A DNA stretch of 64,000 nt from Rufibacter glacialis (GTDB taxonomy: Bacteria > Bacteroidota > Bacteroidia > Cytophagales > Hymenobacteraceae): the NCBI RefSeq assembly GCF_008271745.1, contig NZ_VKKZ01000020.1:310001-374000 (forward strand). Reading direction: 5' to 3'. The notes beneath the pieces are model-generated. The model had not been told where the DNA came from and did not search any database. It was given only the letters and a program-made list of their open reading frames with translations. This document shows, piece after piece, positions 18,684 to 27,814 of this stretch; positions within the stretch are counted from its first letter, which is position 1; every line of letters begins with the position of its first letter. The position numbers and the translations under genes were made by a program.

Positions 18684-18702
18684 AGATTAGAATGAGATTA
18701 GA
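18684..18702. promoter_or_regulatory. Direct repeat AGATTAGA, candidate OmpR-type regulator site
   Basis: Two copies of AGATTAGA start 11 bases apart (18684-18691 and 18695-18702), about 125-140 bases upstream of the porin start. One helical turn between half-sites is the usual spacing for OmpR/PhoB regulators. Such a regulator is encoded just upstream at 20363-21040. No footprint evidence exists in the sequence itself. Confidence 0.4.
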
Positions 18703-18776
18703 AAATCGTTTGGCTGGGAATGTGAAACTTTAAGATTTGGTATTGCTTACCGCCAGGAAGAAGGCTCAATAAAAAA

Positions 18777-18801
18777 GCCCTTCCAGAAAGGCTGGAAGGG
18801 C
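18777..18801 (-). terminator. Rho-independent terminator of the two-component operon
   Basis: The arms are GCCCTTCCAG (18777-18786) and CTGGAAGGGC (18792-18801). On the minus strand the stem is followed by a run of six T. It ends the regulator/kinase transcript and separates it from the porin-urease operon. Confidence 0.85.
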
Positions 18802-18966
18802 GAAAGGTGGGGTAGCAGCACTTGTAGCCTATTACTACTACCAGGTACCGTCAATGGTAAAGCCAAGCAGTAAACAGGGCTCCTTAAATGGATATTCTAA
18901 TAAACTTAAATAAATGGCCAATAATTATTTAACACCTTTATTCAACAGTAAAGCAAGAGGATAACG

Positions 18967-20361
18967 CTATGCCTCCTGGCCTTCCCTTTGCAGTAATTTT
19001 GCCACGGGCAGCATGATCATAACCGTGGTGCCTTTTCCCTGTTTGGAGTCCACCTGAATATCCCCGTTGTGCATTCTGATGATCTCTAAGGCAAGGGGAA
19101 GCCCAATACCAAATCCTTCAAATCCCTCGGTATTGGAAGCTCTGAAATATGGGGTGAAAATTAATTCTTTTTCCTCCTCCGGAATGCCGATGCCGTAGTC
19201 CGTTACCCGAACGCGGATGGTATCTGTTTGGGAGATCAGCTTTACCCATACCTCTTTGTTACCGGAGTATTTAAACCCATTCAGGATGATGTTGGAAAGG
19301 GCCAGGCTCAATAAATGCTCATTGGCACTGACCATAAGCTGAGATTCATTCTCCGGCAGGTCACTGTAATCGATCTTAAGCCTGAAGCTCCCGTCCATCT
19401 TACCCACCGTCTGCAGCACCTCATGCAAAACCTCGTCCAGACGGGTGACTTTCCAGGTGTCTTTTTGGCCGCTCCCTGTTACTTTGACCAGCTCCAGCAA
19501 AGTGTTGACGGTATGTTTCAGCTTCACGGTTTCCTGCATGATCATTTGTAGCGAATGCTTGGCTTTATGGCCTGGTTCAATGGCAGCCAGGGCGATTTCT
19601 GCCTCTCCGGCAATGATGGTCAGCGGAGTGCGTAAGGAATGGGACGTATTGCTTACATAATCCTGCTGGGCCTTGAAAGCGGATTCTATCCGGTTCAGCA
19701 TCTCATTGAGGGTGCTCTGGAGCTCACTGATCTCATCAAGGCTATGCTCCTTGTCCAGCCGGTCGTTCAGGTTAAAGGCATTGATGCTGTTTACCTTCTG
19801 AATGATCTGGACCATGGGCCCGAACAGCTTTTTAGAGAAAAAGATGCTGGTCAGGGTCATCAATAAGAGAGCTCCCAGATAGGTAGCGGCCAGCGTGGTT
19901 TTCAGCCTTTTGCGGTAGGCATCCCCCTCATAGTCGCGGGCAGTGGAAATAACCAGAATGTCATCTTCGCTGTTGCTGTTATGGATAAAGAGCCCCACAT
20001 AATACACCCCATCCTGGTAATGGTGGGCGCGTCCGTTTTTGATGGCTTCCCAGTAAAAGGCTTTTTCCAAAGGAAGCGATTCAGGGAATTTAAGGTTGGT
20101 TTTATCCCTCCTTACCCTGATAATGTACTCCTCTTCGTCTTCCAGGTGTTGCAGGATGCTGTTTTTGATTTCATAGTAATCCTCTGCTTTCTCCTGCTGC
20201 AATACCGCCCTGGCCACAATAGTGGCACTGTTTTCCATGCTAAGGTAAAACCCGTGCTTCCGGTAGCCCGATGACATGGAATACATCACCAAGTTGATGC
20301 CTAACAAAATCAAGGCCATGAGGCCCGTGAAGATCAGGATAAGGGAATATTGTAATTTCAT
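18967..20361 (-). CDS. Sensor histidine kinase
   Basis: This 464-residue membrane kinase has TM1 at about residues 8-28, a periplasmic sensor of about 125 residues, TM2 at about 155-175 and a HAMP region. The HisKA box is VSNTSHSLRTPLT (His241) and the HATPase_c domain has N, G1 (DYGIGIPEEE) and G2 (GFGIGLPLA) boxes. The residue after the phospho-accepting His is Ser242, not the usual Glu or Asp. The overall design is like CusS-type metal or envelope sensors. One base separates it from the response regulator gene. The target may be the porin-urease operon that follows. Confidence 0.92.
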   Translation of the reverse strand: MKLQYSLILIFTGLMALILLGINLVMYSMSSGYRKHGFYLSMENSATIVARAVLQQEKAEDYYEIKNSILQHLEDEEEYIIRVRRDKTNLKFPESLPLEKAFYWEAIKNGRAHHYQDGVYYVGLFIHNSNSEDDILVISTARDYEGDAYRKRLKTTLAATYLGALLLMTLTSIFFSKKLFGPMVQIIQKVNSINAFNLNDRLDKEHSLDEISELQSTLNEMLNRIESAFKAQQDYVSNTSHSLRTPLTIIAGEAEIALAAIEPGHKAKHSLQMIMQETVKLKHTVNTLLELVKVTGSGQKDTWKVTRLDEVLHEVLQTVGKMDGSFRLKIDYSDLPENESQLMVSANEHLLSLALSNIILNGFKYSGNKEVWVKLISQTDTIRVRVTDYGIGIPEEEKELIFTPYFRASNTEGFEGFGIGLPLALEIIRMHNGDIQVDSKQGKGTTVMIMLPVAKLLQREGQEA

Positions 20362-20362
20362 G

Positions 20363-21040
20363 TTACTGGGCGCGCATCACATAGCCCATACCTACCACCG
20401 TATGGATCAGCTTGGGGCTAAAGTCTTTGTCAATTTTCTTCCGCAGGTAGTTGATGTAAACATCTACCACGTTGGTTCCCATGTCAAGATCTGCTCCCCA
20501 CACATTCTCCAGTATATCCAGCCGAGGCAAGACCTTCCTTTTGTTTTTCAGGAGGTACTCCAGCAGCCTGAACTCAGTGCCAGTCAAAGAGATAAGCTTG
20601 TTGTTCCGGGTGACTTCCAGGGTGTCTAAGTCTACCTTCAGATCAGCGATGGTCATGATGTTCTGCTCAGAAACGTTTCTGTTGGACCTCCTGATCAGGC
20701 TTTGCATCCTAACCCGGAGTTCGGCCAGGTTGAAGGGCTTGACCATGTAATCATCCGCGATGCTGTTGAAGCCCTCCACAATATTTTCAGTAGAGCCCAG
20801 GGCCGACAGGATAAGGATAGGTGTGGTACGGTCTGATTCCCTGATCTGCTTACAGACCTCCAAACCATTGAGGCCAGGCACCATAATATCCAGGATAATT
20901 ATGTCATAATGGTTGAGGCCCACCATCTTCAGGGCTGTGTACCCGTCCATGGCCACAGAAAACTCATAGCCTTCGCCATCTAGCCCTCTTTTTATAAGGG
21001 ACACCACTTTGGGCTCATCCTCTAACAGTAAAACCTTCAT
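20363..21040 (-). CDS. OmpR/PhoB-type response regulator
   Basis: This 225-residue protein has a receiver domain (acidic pocket ED at residues 7-8, phospho-Asp51 in IILDIMVPG, Lys in MVKPF) and a C-terminal winged helix (LTGTEFRLLEYLLKNKRKVLPR, then VDVYINYLRKKID and a GMGYVM wing). It is the first gene of the two-gene operon with the kinase. Direct repeats typical of its binding class occur in front of the porin gene. Confidence 0.95.
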   Translation of the reverse strand: MKVLLLEDEPKVVSLIKRGLDGEGYEFSVAMDGYTALKMVGLNHYDIIILDIMVPGLNGLEVCKQIRESDRTTPILILSALGSTENIVEGFNSIADDYMVKPFNLAELRVRMQSLIRRSNRNVSEQNIMTIADLKVDLDTLEVTRNNKLISLTGTEFRLLEYLLKNKRKVLPRLDILENVWGADLDMGTNVVDVYINYLRKKIDKDFSPKLIHTVVGMGYVMRAQ

Positions 21041-21785
21041 GCGTGTATCATTTACATAGGCCTCCAGAAAAGCATGTGGAGGCCAGAAAAAAAGTGAAGT
21101 TTAGTTTATGATGTAGGAAAGTGCCCTTAGCTGTAAACCCAAAAAAATGAGAATAGGATTTACAGGATATCTTCTGACCCAGCACCTGGTTAGGTTAAGC
21201 TGACGCTACAAGAAGCAGGCGCTACGGCTGGGGTTCCCCCGAATCTGCCAAAACCGGAAGCAGCCGTCCGATCAGGTGGAGAACAGTAAGGGAAAGAGTT
21301 TTAAGCCTCTTACTAGGAAAAGGGGTCAAAAGGGAGAATCCTCAGCCCAACCTTTTGGTTCCAACCTTACCGCTCATCGCGGGTTCCGTCTTAGAACCTG
21401 CCCGTCGGTTTCTCCGGAAGGGCAAAGGTACGATATGATTCAATGGTGTTTTATAAAAAACAGATCAGAAACTTCCAGAGTACAAAAAGGATCTTCTTTT
21501 AAAATTAACAAAAGGGCCTGAAGCGGTTCAAATCTTTGCTGGTCTACCTTCCTGAATTATATCTAAGAAGATACTCAACCAGCAACTTTCTCTTTGAGCA
21601 AAGACCGAATTCGGTTTCCGGCCTCATTTTTAAAATAGGACCCGAAACGGTTACTGTTCCCTAGATCTAGCTTTACAAAGAAGAAAACACAACAAGTGGA
21701 GCTGCGGCCTTAATTTTCAGTAATCCCTGAAAGAAAGCACTTTACTTCCTGTGGCAGAAATTGTACCTTAAAGTAAAAAACTGCC
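21041..21785. other. Long divergent spacer, no confident gene
   Basis: These 745 bases separate the response regulator from the DUF962 gene. Right behind the regulator start is an 8-bp palindrome (GGCCTCCA at 21059-21066 and its complement at 21077-21084). The part from about 21180 to 21440 is more GC-rich and full of short complementary words, so a structured RNA is possible. I could not match it to SRP RNA, tmRNA or a known riboswitch. The open frame at 21276-21521 looks non-coding in composition. Confidence 0.4.
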
Positions 21786-22256
21786 ATGGCTGCCATTCAC
21801 CTTTTACTGGAAGAGTACGCCGAAAGCCACCGCAACGGCACGAACAAACTCATTCACTGGATCTGCGTTCCGGCCATCATGATCAGCCTGGTGGGGTTGG
21901 TGTGGTCCATTCCCGTCCCAGAGTTTCTGCAGAACCTTCCGTTTCTGGTGAATTGGGGCATTCTCTTTGTGCTGCTGTGCATGGTCTATTATTTCGCCCT
22001 CTCCCCTAGTCTGGCGCTGGGCATGGTTGTGGTCACTTCCTTCTTTCTTTGGGTGGTGTACCAGCTGGACCAAGTGCAGCGCTTGCCGCTCTGGGCCCTG
22101 TGCCTCCTCATTTTTGTGCTAGCTTGGGTGGGGCAGTCCATAGGGCATAAAATTGAAGGCAAGAAACCCTCCTTCCTCAAGGACCTGCAGTTCCTATTGA
22201 TTGGGCCGGTTTGGCTGTTAAGCTTTATCTACCAAAAAATAGGCATCAGGTATTAG
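21786..22256 (+). CDS. DUF962/Mpo1-like membrane protein
   Basis: This 156-residue protein has the family pattern: an N-terminal EEYAESHRNGTNKLIHWICVPAIM segment with conserved His, several hydrophobic helices, then GQSIGHKIEGKKPSFLKDLQFLLIGPVWLL. The last segment carries the conserved GHxxEGxxP motif. The yeast member Mpo1 is a 2-hydroxy fatty acid dioxygenase using conserved His. A fatty acid alpha-oxidation role is therefore possible. It appears to be transcribed alone. Confidence 0.88.
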   Translation: MAAIHLLLEEYAESHRNGTNKLIHWICVPAIMISLVGLVWSIPVPEFLQNLPFLVNWGILFVLLCMVYYFALSPSLALGMVVVTSFFLWVVYQLDQVQRLPLWALCLLIFVLAWVGQSIGHKIEGKKPSFLKDLQFLLIGPVWLLSFIYQKIGIRY

Positions 22257-22424
22257 GTCTAGAAGTACCGAGAATTTGGTTTGTTTTTAAAAAAGGCCTA
22301 AATCAGCTTTACCTGAAATCAGCTAAGTTCAGAAGCAGGAAAAGCCGGGGGAAGTTTGGTATCTGGTGGTGAAGCAAAGGAAACCGGACCAGGCATTTGT
22401 ATTCGGTATTTTCCATTGATATAG

Positions 22425-22460
22425 TGTTTCAAGGATGTTTTCATGAAAGCACCCTTGAAA
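22425..22460. repeat. Palindrome GTTTCAAGG...CCTTGAAAC
   Basis: A 16-bp imperfect stem (one G/T pair, one mismatch) spans 22425-22460, downstream of the DUF962 gene. It could serve as its terminator, although the T-tract is broken. Confidence 0.5.
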
Positions 22461-22580
22461 CGCTCTTTTGTTGTTGGTACTATCAATGTTCTACCGATAG
22501 AAGATGCTGATGCGATAAGATGGCTAATAGCTAAACCTACCTCCTATCATTATCATGAGCTTAATCAGTTGGAAAGAAAG

Positions 22581-22796
22581 GCATGCGTGGGAGACAAGGC
22601 AGTGCCGTTGTCTCTACAGGGTGTTCCAGTCTTTCCCAAGCGCGCCTCGCTTTTGGCCCTAGATATACAGTTACTAAGAAAGAAGAACAACTCAGGCCGA
22701 AAGGGCAGTGCGAGAGGGGAAGACGGGGCCTCGCGGCCGAGAGCGCTTATCGGTTACTATGCAAAGAGCCGTACTTGGATCATTGCTAGAAGCAGT
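22581..22796 (+). repeat. Dispersed 220-bp repeat, copy 1
   Basis: This segment is repeated on the opposite strand at 43014-43258. By eye the shared parts are nearly nine tenths identical, and the second copy carries about 33 extra bases. It begins GCATGCGTGGGAGACAAGGC and contains a hairpin GAGACAA...TTGTCTC. Frames through it (for example 22443-22799) give Arg/Gly-rich products and are probably not genes. No transposase or terminal duplication is visible. Confidence 0.75.
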
Positions 22797-22923
22797 TAAG
22801 CCAAGGGAACTGCACAAGGCTAGCACTAAAAAGCAAGCACCAAAAGCAATCTTCCAAAATGATGAAATATTAAAAATAATTTCTGCCTTGCTTTCTGAAA
22901 AAGCAAGGCAGAAACAGGCTCTA

Positions 22924-25461
22924 TTATCCTTCTGACCGAAGCACTTCCAGCGGAGATTGCTGCACCACCGCGCGGCTGTTGAACAACCCTATCAATACGG
23001 TGAGGCCGGAAATCAGGAGGAAGAGCACCACCACCGGCCAAAGCTGCGGCGTAAAGCTGGTCTCAAAGCTGAATTTGGCCAGCGCCCAGCTTCCGGCCAG
23101 CGAAAGCACAATGCCCGTGCCCGCCGCCAAAGCGCCCAGGAAGAAGTATTCCAGCGCGGTGATGGCGAAAATCTGCGAACGGCTGGCGCCCAGGGTACGG
23201 AGCAGCACGCTTTCCTGCATGCGCTGGTATTTGCTGATGAGCACCGAAGAAATCAATACCACCAATCCGGTGATGATGCTGAAAGCCGCCATGAACCGGA
23301 TCACAAAGCCGATCTTGTCCAGCAGTTCATCCATCACGCTCAGGATCAACTCCAGGTCTATGATAGAGATGTTGGGGAATTCCCGCACCACCTCCTGCTG
23401 AAATTGAGCCGACTCTTCGGCGGTCCCTACTTTGGTCATAAGCACATGGAACTGCGGGGCCGCCTCCAGCACGCCCACCGGGAATACCACCCTGAAGTTC
23501 GTCTGGATCCGATTCCAGTCTACTTCCCGCAAACTGCCTACCACCGTGGGGATGAGGGCGCCCTGCACGTTAAATACGATTTTATCGCCCACCTCTACTT
23601 TAATCCGTTCGGCATAGCCGGCATCCAGAGACACGTACACGGTATCTTCTGGCGAATTCACTTTACCCTGCCAGGTGCCTTGGGTGATCTTCTCAGAATC
23701 GGTGAGGTTTCCCCGGAAGGTGGTTCTGATTTCCCGCTGGAAAGCCCGGGGCGAGATTCCGGAGGTGCTGTCTTCTTTTACTTCCTCTGCGGTGAGGCCA
23801 TTGATTTCCTCCATGCGCATGGTCACAATGGGCACCTCGTCTATCACCGGCAAGCCCTGCCGGCGGGTGAGGTCGGCCACTGCTTCCCGTTGCCCCCCTT
23901 GAATGTCAAACAGCACCATGTTGGGCTGGTTCTCGCTCGCTGACAGCGTGACCTGGTTCAGCAAGATGGTCTGCACAAAGTACAGGGTGCTGATAAAGGC
24001 GGTGCCCAGGCCAATGGAGATGATGAGGATGAGGGTTTGGTTGTTCGGCCTGAAGAGGTTGGCCAGGCCTTGCCGCCAGATGTAGCTCAGAGACTCCGGG
24101 AAGAACCGGCGCACGGTCCACATCAAGGCCCAGGCAATTCCGGCCAACACCAAAAAGCCCACCAATACCCCCAGGGTGAAGTAGCCGGCCTCTTTCATTT
24201 TTTGGGTCTGCAGGTAAGTAAACCCGAAGATGAATACCAGGATCAGGGCGTAAACCGCCCATTTCAAAGGATCTTTGAATAAACTGGTGCTCTCATAAGA
24301 AATGCGCAGCGTGTTGAGGGGCGACACGTTCCGGATGCTCACCAGCGGCAACAGGGCAAACAGCAGCGAGATGATCAACCCCAACCCAATGCCTTGCAGA
24401 ATAGCCAACCAGGAAATACCCACGGTGATTTGCACGGGCAGCAGGTCTTGCAGCACCTGGGGTAATAACTGTTGCACCACCGTTCCCAGAGCAGCCCCAA
24501 TAATGGAACCCAACAACCCGATGCCCATGATCTGGATGAGGTAAATCAGGAAGGCTTGGGCAGCGCTCACGCCCAGGCACCGCAGGATGGCAATGGACCG
24601 AAGCTTCTCTCTTATGTATACATGGATGGCACTAGCCACGCCAATACTGCCCAGCAACAGGGCAATGAACCCCACCAGGGCCAGGAAACTAGTCAAATCC
24701 CGGAACGAACGCCCCATGTCTTCCCGCTGGGTTTCAATGGTTTCGGTGTTCAGGTATTCCTTCTCCAAGCGAGGCTCCAACTTCTCTACCAGTTGTTTGA
24801 TGTCTACGCGGGTGTCATACTTGTAGTAGTAGAGGTAGTTGATGCGGCTGCCTTTCTGTTCCAACCCCGTCTGCGGAAGATACCGCAACGGGATGTACAC
24901 GGCAGGTGCCACCGTTGCCGAAATCCCTGTTTGGCCCGGCGCTTTGTTCAGGATGCCGGCAATCTCAAAGGTAACCTCCCCTACTTTGATAGAGTCGCCT
25001 ACCTCCACCCCAAACTGTAGCATAAGGGTTTTGTCTACCAGCGCCTGTTGCCCTTCCCGGAAGGTTTGGGCAGCCGCCACTGGCAAGGTTTCTAAGGCTC
25101 CGTAGTAGGGGAATTCTCCGGCCAAGGCCCTGATCTGCACCAGCCGGGTTCCCTGGCTTTTCGGGAACAGCACCATAGAGGCAAAGCTCCGCTCCTGCGA
25201 CCGCCGGTTGCCCAGGGAATCAAGGAGCGGCTTCATGGTGGGGTTCACGGGGCGGTTGCTGGTGATCACCAAATCTGCCCCGATCATTTCCTTTGCCTGG
25301 TCGTCAATGTCTTCCTTCAGGTTATAGCCAAAGGAGAAAATGGCCACCAACGCGGCTATGCCCAAAATGATAGAGGAAATAAAGAGGAACAACCGTGACC
25401 GGTTCCGGCGGCTGTCTCGCCAGGCCATCTTTACCAACCATGGGAAGCTGAGTTTATTCAT
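22924..25461 (-). CDS. FtsX-like ABC permease (YbbP type)
   Basis: This 845-residue permease has an N-terminal TM helix, a long periplasmic domain (about 50-260) and a block of three helices around 265-400. Further helices follow at about 415-480, then a second periplasmic domain and a last block of three helices (about 725-840). It therefore has two FtsX domains, as in E. coli YbbP and LolC/E-like exporters. It lies near an ATPase of the LolD/MacB class and a divergent TesA-type lipase. The same trio (ybbA, ybbP, tesA) is conserved in Proteobacteria. It may move lipids or lipoproteins across the envelope. Confidence 0.9.
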   Translation of the reverse strand: MNKLSFPWLVKMAWRDSRRNRSRLFLFISSIILGIAALVAIFSFGYNLKEDIDDQAKEMIGADLVITSNRPVNPTMKPLLDSLGNRRSQERSFASMVLFPKSQGTRLVQIRALAGEFPYYGALETLPVAAAQTFREGQQALVDKTLMLQFGVEVGDSIKVGEVTFEIAGILNKAPGQTGISATVAPAVYIPLRYLPQTGLEQKGSRINYLYYYKYDTRVDIKQLVEKLEPRLEKEYLNTETIETQREDMGRSFRDLTSFLALVGFIALLLGSIGVASAIHVYIREKLRSIAILRCLGVSAAQAFLIYLIQIMGIGLLGSIIGAALGTVVQQLLPQVLQDLLPVQITVGISWLAILQGIGLGLIISLLFALLPLVSIRNVSPLNTLRISYESTSLFKDPLKWAVYALILVFIFGFTYLQTQKMKEAGYFTLGVLVGFLVLAGIAWALMWTVRRFFPESLSYIWRQGLANLFRPNNQTLILIISIGLGTAFISTLYFVQTILLNQVTLSASENQPNMVLFDIQGGQREAVADLTRRQGLPVIDEVPIVTMRMEEINGLTAEEVKEDSTSGISPRAFQREIRTTFRGNLTDSEKITQGTWQGKVNSPEDTVYVSLDAGYAERIKVEVGDKIVFNVQGALIPTVVGSLREVDWNRIQTNFRVVFPVGVLEAAPQFHVLMTKVGTAEESAQFQQEVVREFPNISIIDLELILSVMDELLDKIGFVIRFMAAFSIITGLVVLISSVLISKYQRMQESVLLRTLGASRSQIFAITALEYFFLGALAAGTGIVLSLAGSWALAKFSFETSFTPQLWPVVVLFLLISGLTVLIGLFNSRAVVQQSPLEVLRSEG

Positions 25462-25483
25462 TGGGGTAAGGTGCTGATTTTTA

Positions 25484-25730
25484 ATTTGAAGATTTGGAGA
25501 TGTGGAGATTTGGGAATTTGAAGATTTGGAAAGAAGTAGATGTGAAAATGGAGCAATATGTAGGGTACAGTAGTCTAAGTATTTGATGAGAAAGTGTGCC
25601 TTTGAAATGAAGTAGCGAATGCTAATAGAGGAAAGGCTCTTTTCTTAAGCTTCCAATTATTTAACAAAAACAGGTTTATTTCATTTCCACATCTCCAAAT
25701 TTTCACATCTACAAATCTTAAAATCAGCAC
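25484..25730. repeat. AT-rich inverted arms flanking a 140-bp core
   Basis: The left arm (about 25468-25545) repeats words such as GATTTGGAGATGTGGAG. The right arm (about 25681-25730) carries the same words inverted (CATCTCCAAATTTTC). The outermost bases GGTGCTGATTTT and AAAATCAGCACC are exact complements. A similar pair of arms surrounds 34476-34651. The element lies between the permease and the ATPase genes. Confidence 0.6.
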
Positions 25731-25731
25731 C

Positions 25732-26424
25732 TTAACCAACCGTTCTTTCATCTGAGATGAGTTTGCCGCCTTTCATCCGGAGAATGCGTTGGGTTTTAGC
25801 GGCGAGCTCGGCGTCATGGGTCACGAGGACCAAGGTGGTGCCGGCTTCCCGGTTCAGGTCGAAGATGAGTTTGACCACTTTTTCACTGGTTTCGGCATCC
25901 AGGTTACCGGTGGGCTCATCGGCGAAGAGGATTTTTGGTTTGTTGGAGAAGGCCCGCGCCAGGGAAACCCGTTGCTGCTCCCCGCCCGATAATTGAGTGG
26001 GATAGTGGTGGGCCCGGTCGGCGAGGCCAACTTTGTCCAGCAGGTCCATGGCCTGCGGTTTGATGTTTTTGGCGCCGCGCAGTTCCATCGGCACCATCAC
26101 GTTCTCCAGGGCGGTGAGCGTGGGCAACAGCTGGAAGTTCTGGAAGATGAAGCCCACATGCTGGTTCCTGACCTGTGCGCGCGCATCTTCGTTGAGGTTG
26201 TCCAGTCGGATCCCGTTCAATTCCACCAGCCCGGCACTGGAGCGGTCTAACCCGGCACACAAGCCCAGCAGCGTAGTTTTGCCGCTTCCGGAGGGCCCTA
26301 TAATGGCTAAAGTAGATCCTTCCTCCACAGAGAAATTGATAGAATCTAACACGGTTAAGGTGTGGCCGGTACTTTGGTAGGTTTTGGTTAAGTCTTGGAT
26401 ATGCAGAATGGGCGTCACAAGCAA
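25732..26424 (-). CDS. ABC transporter ATPase (LolD/YbbA class)
   Basis: This 230-residue ATPase has Walker A GPSGSGKTT (about residues 38-46), signature LSGGEQQRVSLARAF (about 143-157), Walker B ILFADEPTGNLD (about 163-174) and the H-loop VTHD. The LSGGEQQRV signature with DEPTGNLD is typical of the MacB/LolD branch. It is encoded upstream of the FtsX-like permease at 22924-25461 on the same strand, and the two should form one transporter. The spacer between them contains a repeat element. It is divergent from the TesA-like gene. Confidence 0.94.
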   Translation of the reverse strand: MLVTPILHIQDLTKTYQSTGHTLTVLDSINFSVEEGSTLAIIGPSGSGKTTLLGLCAGLDRSSAGLVELNGIRLDNLNEDARAQVRNQHVGFIFQNFQLLPTLTALENVMVPMELRGAKNIKPQAMDLLDKVGLADRAHHYPTQLSGGEQQRVSLARAFSNKPKILFADEPTGNLDAETSEKVVKLIFDLNREAGTTLVLVTHDAELAAKTQRILRMKGGKLISDERTVG

Positions 26425-26571
26425 ATGGGTCTAATGGGGCAGAAAAGAGATGGAAATCGTAAAGAAGCTGGTAAGTTACAGAACCCGTGTTAATTTCCAT
26501 TGTTTAAACCTCAAACGGTTTTAAAGAGTTATAAGTACTTTCTTTGCAGTAGAACAAGAAAAAGGAATACC

Positions 26572-27252
26572 ATGTATAAGCATTCATTCATGTTCCTGTT
26601 GCTAGTGGTGTGGTGGTGTGTGGGTTGCTCTGGCAAGGGAGAGACCTCTCAGGAAACCGGTACCGCCACCGCTCAGGAAACAGGCAAAAAGGCCCCCACT
26701 CCTATGAAAAACATTCTTTTCTTTGGCAATAGCCTCACCGCCGGCTACGGGTTAAACCCTTCAGAGTCATTTCCGTCACTGATCCAGAAGAAGATAGACT
26801 CATTGGGCTTGAACTACAAGGCCATCAACGCGGGCCTGAGCGGGGAAACCTCCGCCGGGGGCAAGAACCGCATTGACTGGCTTTTGCGCCAACCGGTAGA
26901 CGTGTTTGTGTTGGAACTGGGCGCCAACGACGGGTTACGGGGCATCCCTCCTTCTGAAACCAAGAAAAACCTGCAAGCCATAGTAGACAAAGTAAGGGCC
27001 AAATACCCCGAAGCCAAACTGGTGATGGCCGGCATGGAGGTTCCTCCCAGCATGGGCGGCAAATACGCGGGTGAGTTCAGGGTTATCTTCCGGGAACTGG
27101 CCAATGAGAACAACATGGCGCTGGTGCCTTTCCTGCTGGAAGGCGTAGGCGGGGTTCAATCCTTGAACCAGCAAGATGGTGTTCACCCTACCGCTGAAGG
27201 TCAGAAGATACTGGCAAATAACGTGTGGCAGGTTTTGAAAGGTATTCTGTAA
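26572..27252 (+). CDS. TesA-like SGNH/GDSL lysophospholipase-esterase, lipoprotein
   Basis: This 226-residue SGNH hydrolase starts at the ATG at 26572. It has a lipoprotein signal (LLVVWWCVGC, Cys19), a Thr-rich linker, block I FFGNSLTAGYG with nucleophile Ser54 (GNSL rather than GDSL), block III GANDGLRG and block V DGVHPTAEGQ with the catalytic Asp and His. E. coli TesA hydrolyses acyl-CoA and lysophospholipids in the periplasm. It is divergent from the YbbA-like ATPase, as in Proteobacteria. A strong terminator follows. Confidence 0.92.
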   Translation: MYKHSFMFLLLVVWWCVGCSGKGETSQETGTATAQETGKKAPTPMKNILFFGNSLTAGYGLNPSESFPSLIQKKIDSLGLNYKAINAGLSGETSAGGKNRIDWLLRQPVDVFVLELGANDGLRGIPPSETKKNLQAIVDKVRAKYPEAKLVMAGMEVPPSMGGKYAGEFRVIFRELANENNMALVPFLLEGVGGVQSLNQQDGVHPTAEGQKILANNVWQVLKGIL

Positions 27253-27275
27253 AAGAAACCCTTCTCCTGTTTTCT

Positions 27276-27317
27276 CTCCTTTTCGGGGTGTTTTTCTAGA
27301 AACGCCCCGAAAAGGAG
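27276..27317 (+). terminator. Terminator after the TesA-like gene
   Basis: An 18-bp stem (CTCCTTTTCGGGGTGTTT at 27276-27293 and its complement at 27300-27317, one G/T pair) is followed by ATTTTCTATTTT. Confidence 0.85.
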
Positions 27318-27814
27318 ATTTTCTATTTTAGGGGCTTGATTAATAAGACCTAACCTGAAAAATTTAGTAAACTTAAATACTAAGTCCACCTACCTGTCCC
27401 TCTGTTGCCCAACGGACCCTCCCATAAAGGCACTATTTTTTTCGACATTCTAAACACCAAGGAAAAAGGTATCTTGATCAATATTTTGGCATTGGTAAAC
27501 ACTAGGCAATAGGCGATGGGCCTCCATTTCATGGAAGTTTATTCAGCAGTTGAATAATTGAATTCATGAAAAAGCTAGGCTAAACTTGAATAGTGAGCTG
27601 GTTAAGAATTAATCAGGTAGAAAAGGTTTCATATGCCTCCCTAAAGAAGTAGAAATTCACAAACTTGAAATGGGTTAAAAAGGCAGGTAAAAGCCTATTG
27701 GGATGAAGGCTTATAACCTTAGTGATAAACCCCTTTAATAATTTCTCCAAACGGATAAAGGTTTGGAGAAAAACTGCCTAATATCCATCCTGAGGTCATT
27801 ATATAAAATTAAAT
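27318..27814. other. AT-rich spacer without recognisable gene
   Basis: Nothing coding is apparent. The base composition is clearly more AT-rich than the genes to the left. A perfect 11-bp inverted repeat (TTTCTCCAAAC at 27742-27752, complement at 27761-27771) lies about 45 bases before the lipoprotein gene and may be an operator or a small terminator. Confidence 0.5.

Noticed and set aside
21180-21440. Possible structured RNA (CCGGAAGCAGCC resembles the SRP RNA loop; GGTTC words resemble a T arm)
   Set aside because: The SRP GGAAGGnAGCA core and a tRNA acceptor stem are missing, and no riboswitch core could be matched.
22443-22799. Open frame of 118 codons
   Set aside because: It runs through the dispersed repeat, its Arg/Gly-rich part recurs in other frames at 43020-43325, and it has no recognisable domain.
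26572-26740. GNSL instead of GDSL as a sign of an inactive esterase
   Set aside because: Ser nucleophile, GAND block and D-x-x-H are intact, and Asn at this place is, as far as I recall, common in Bacteroidota TesA homologues.
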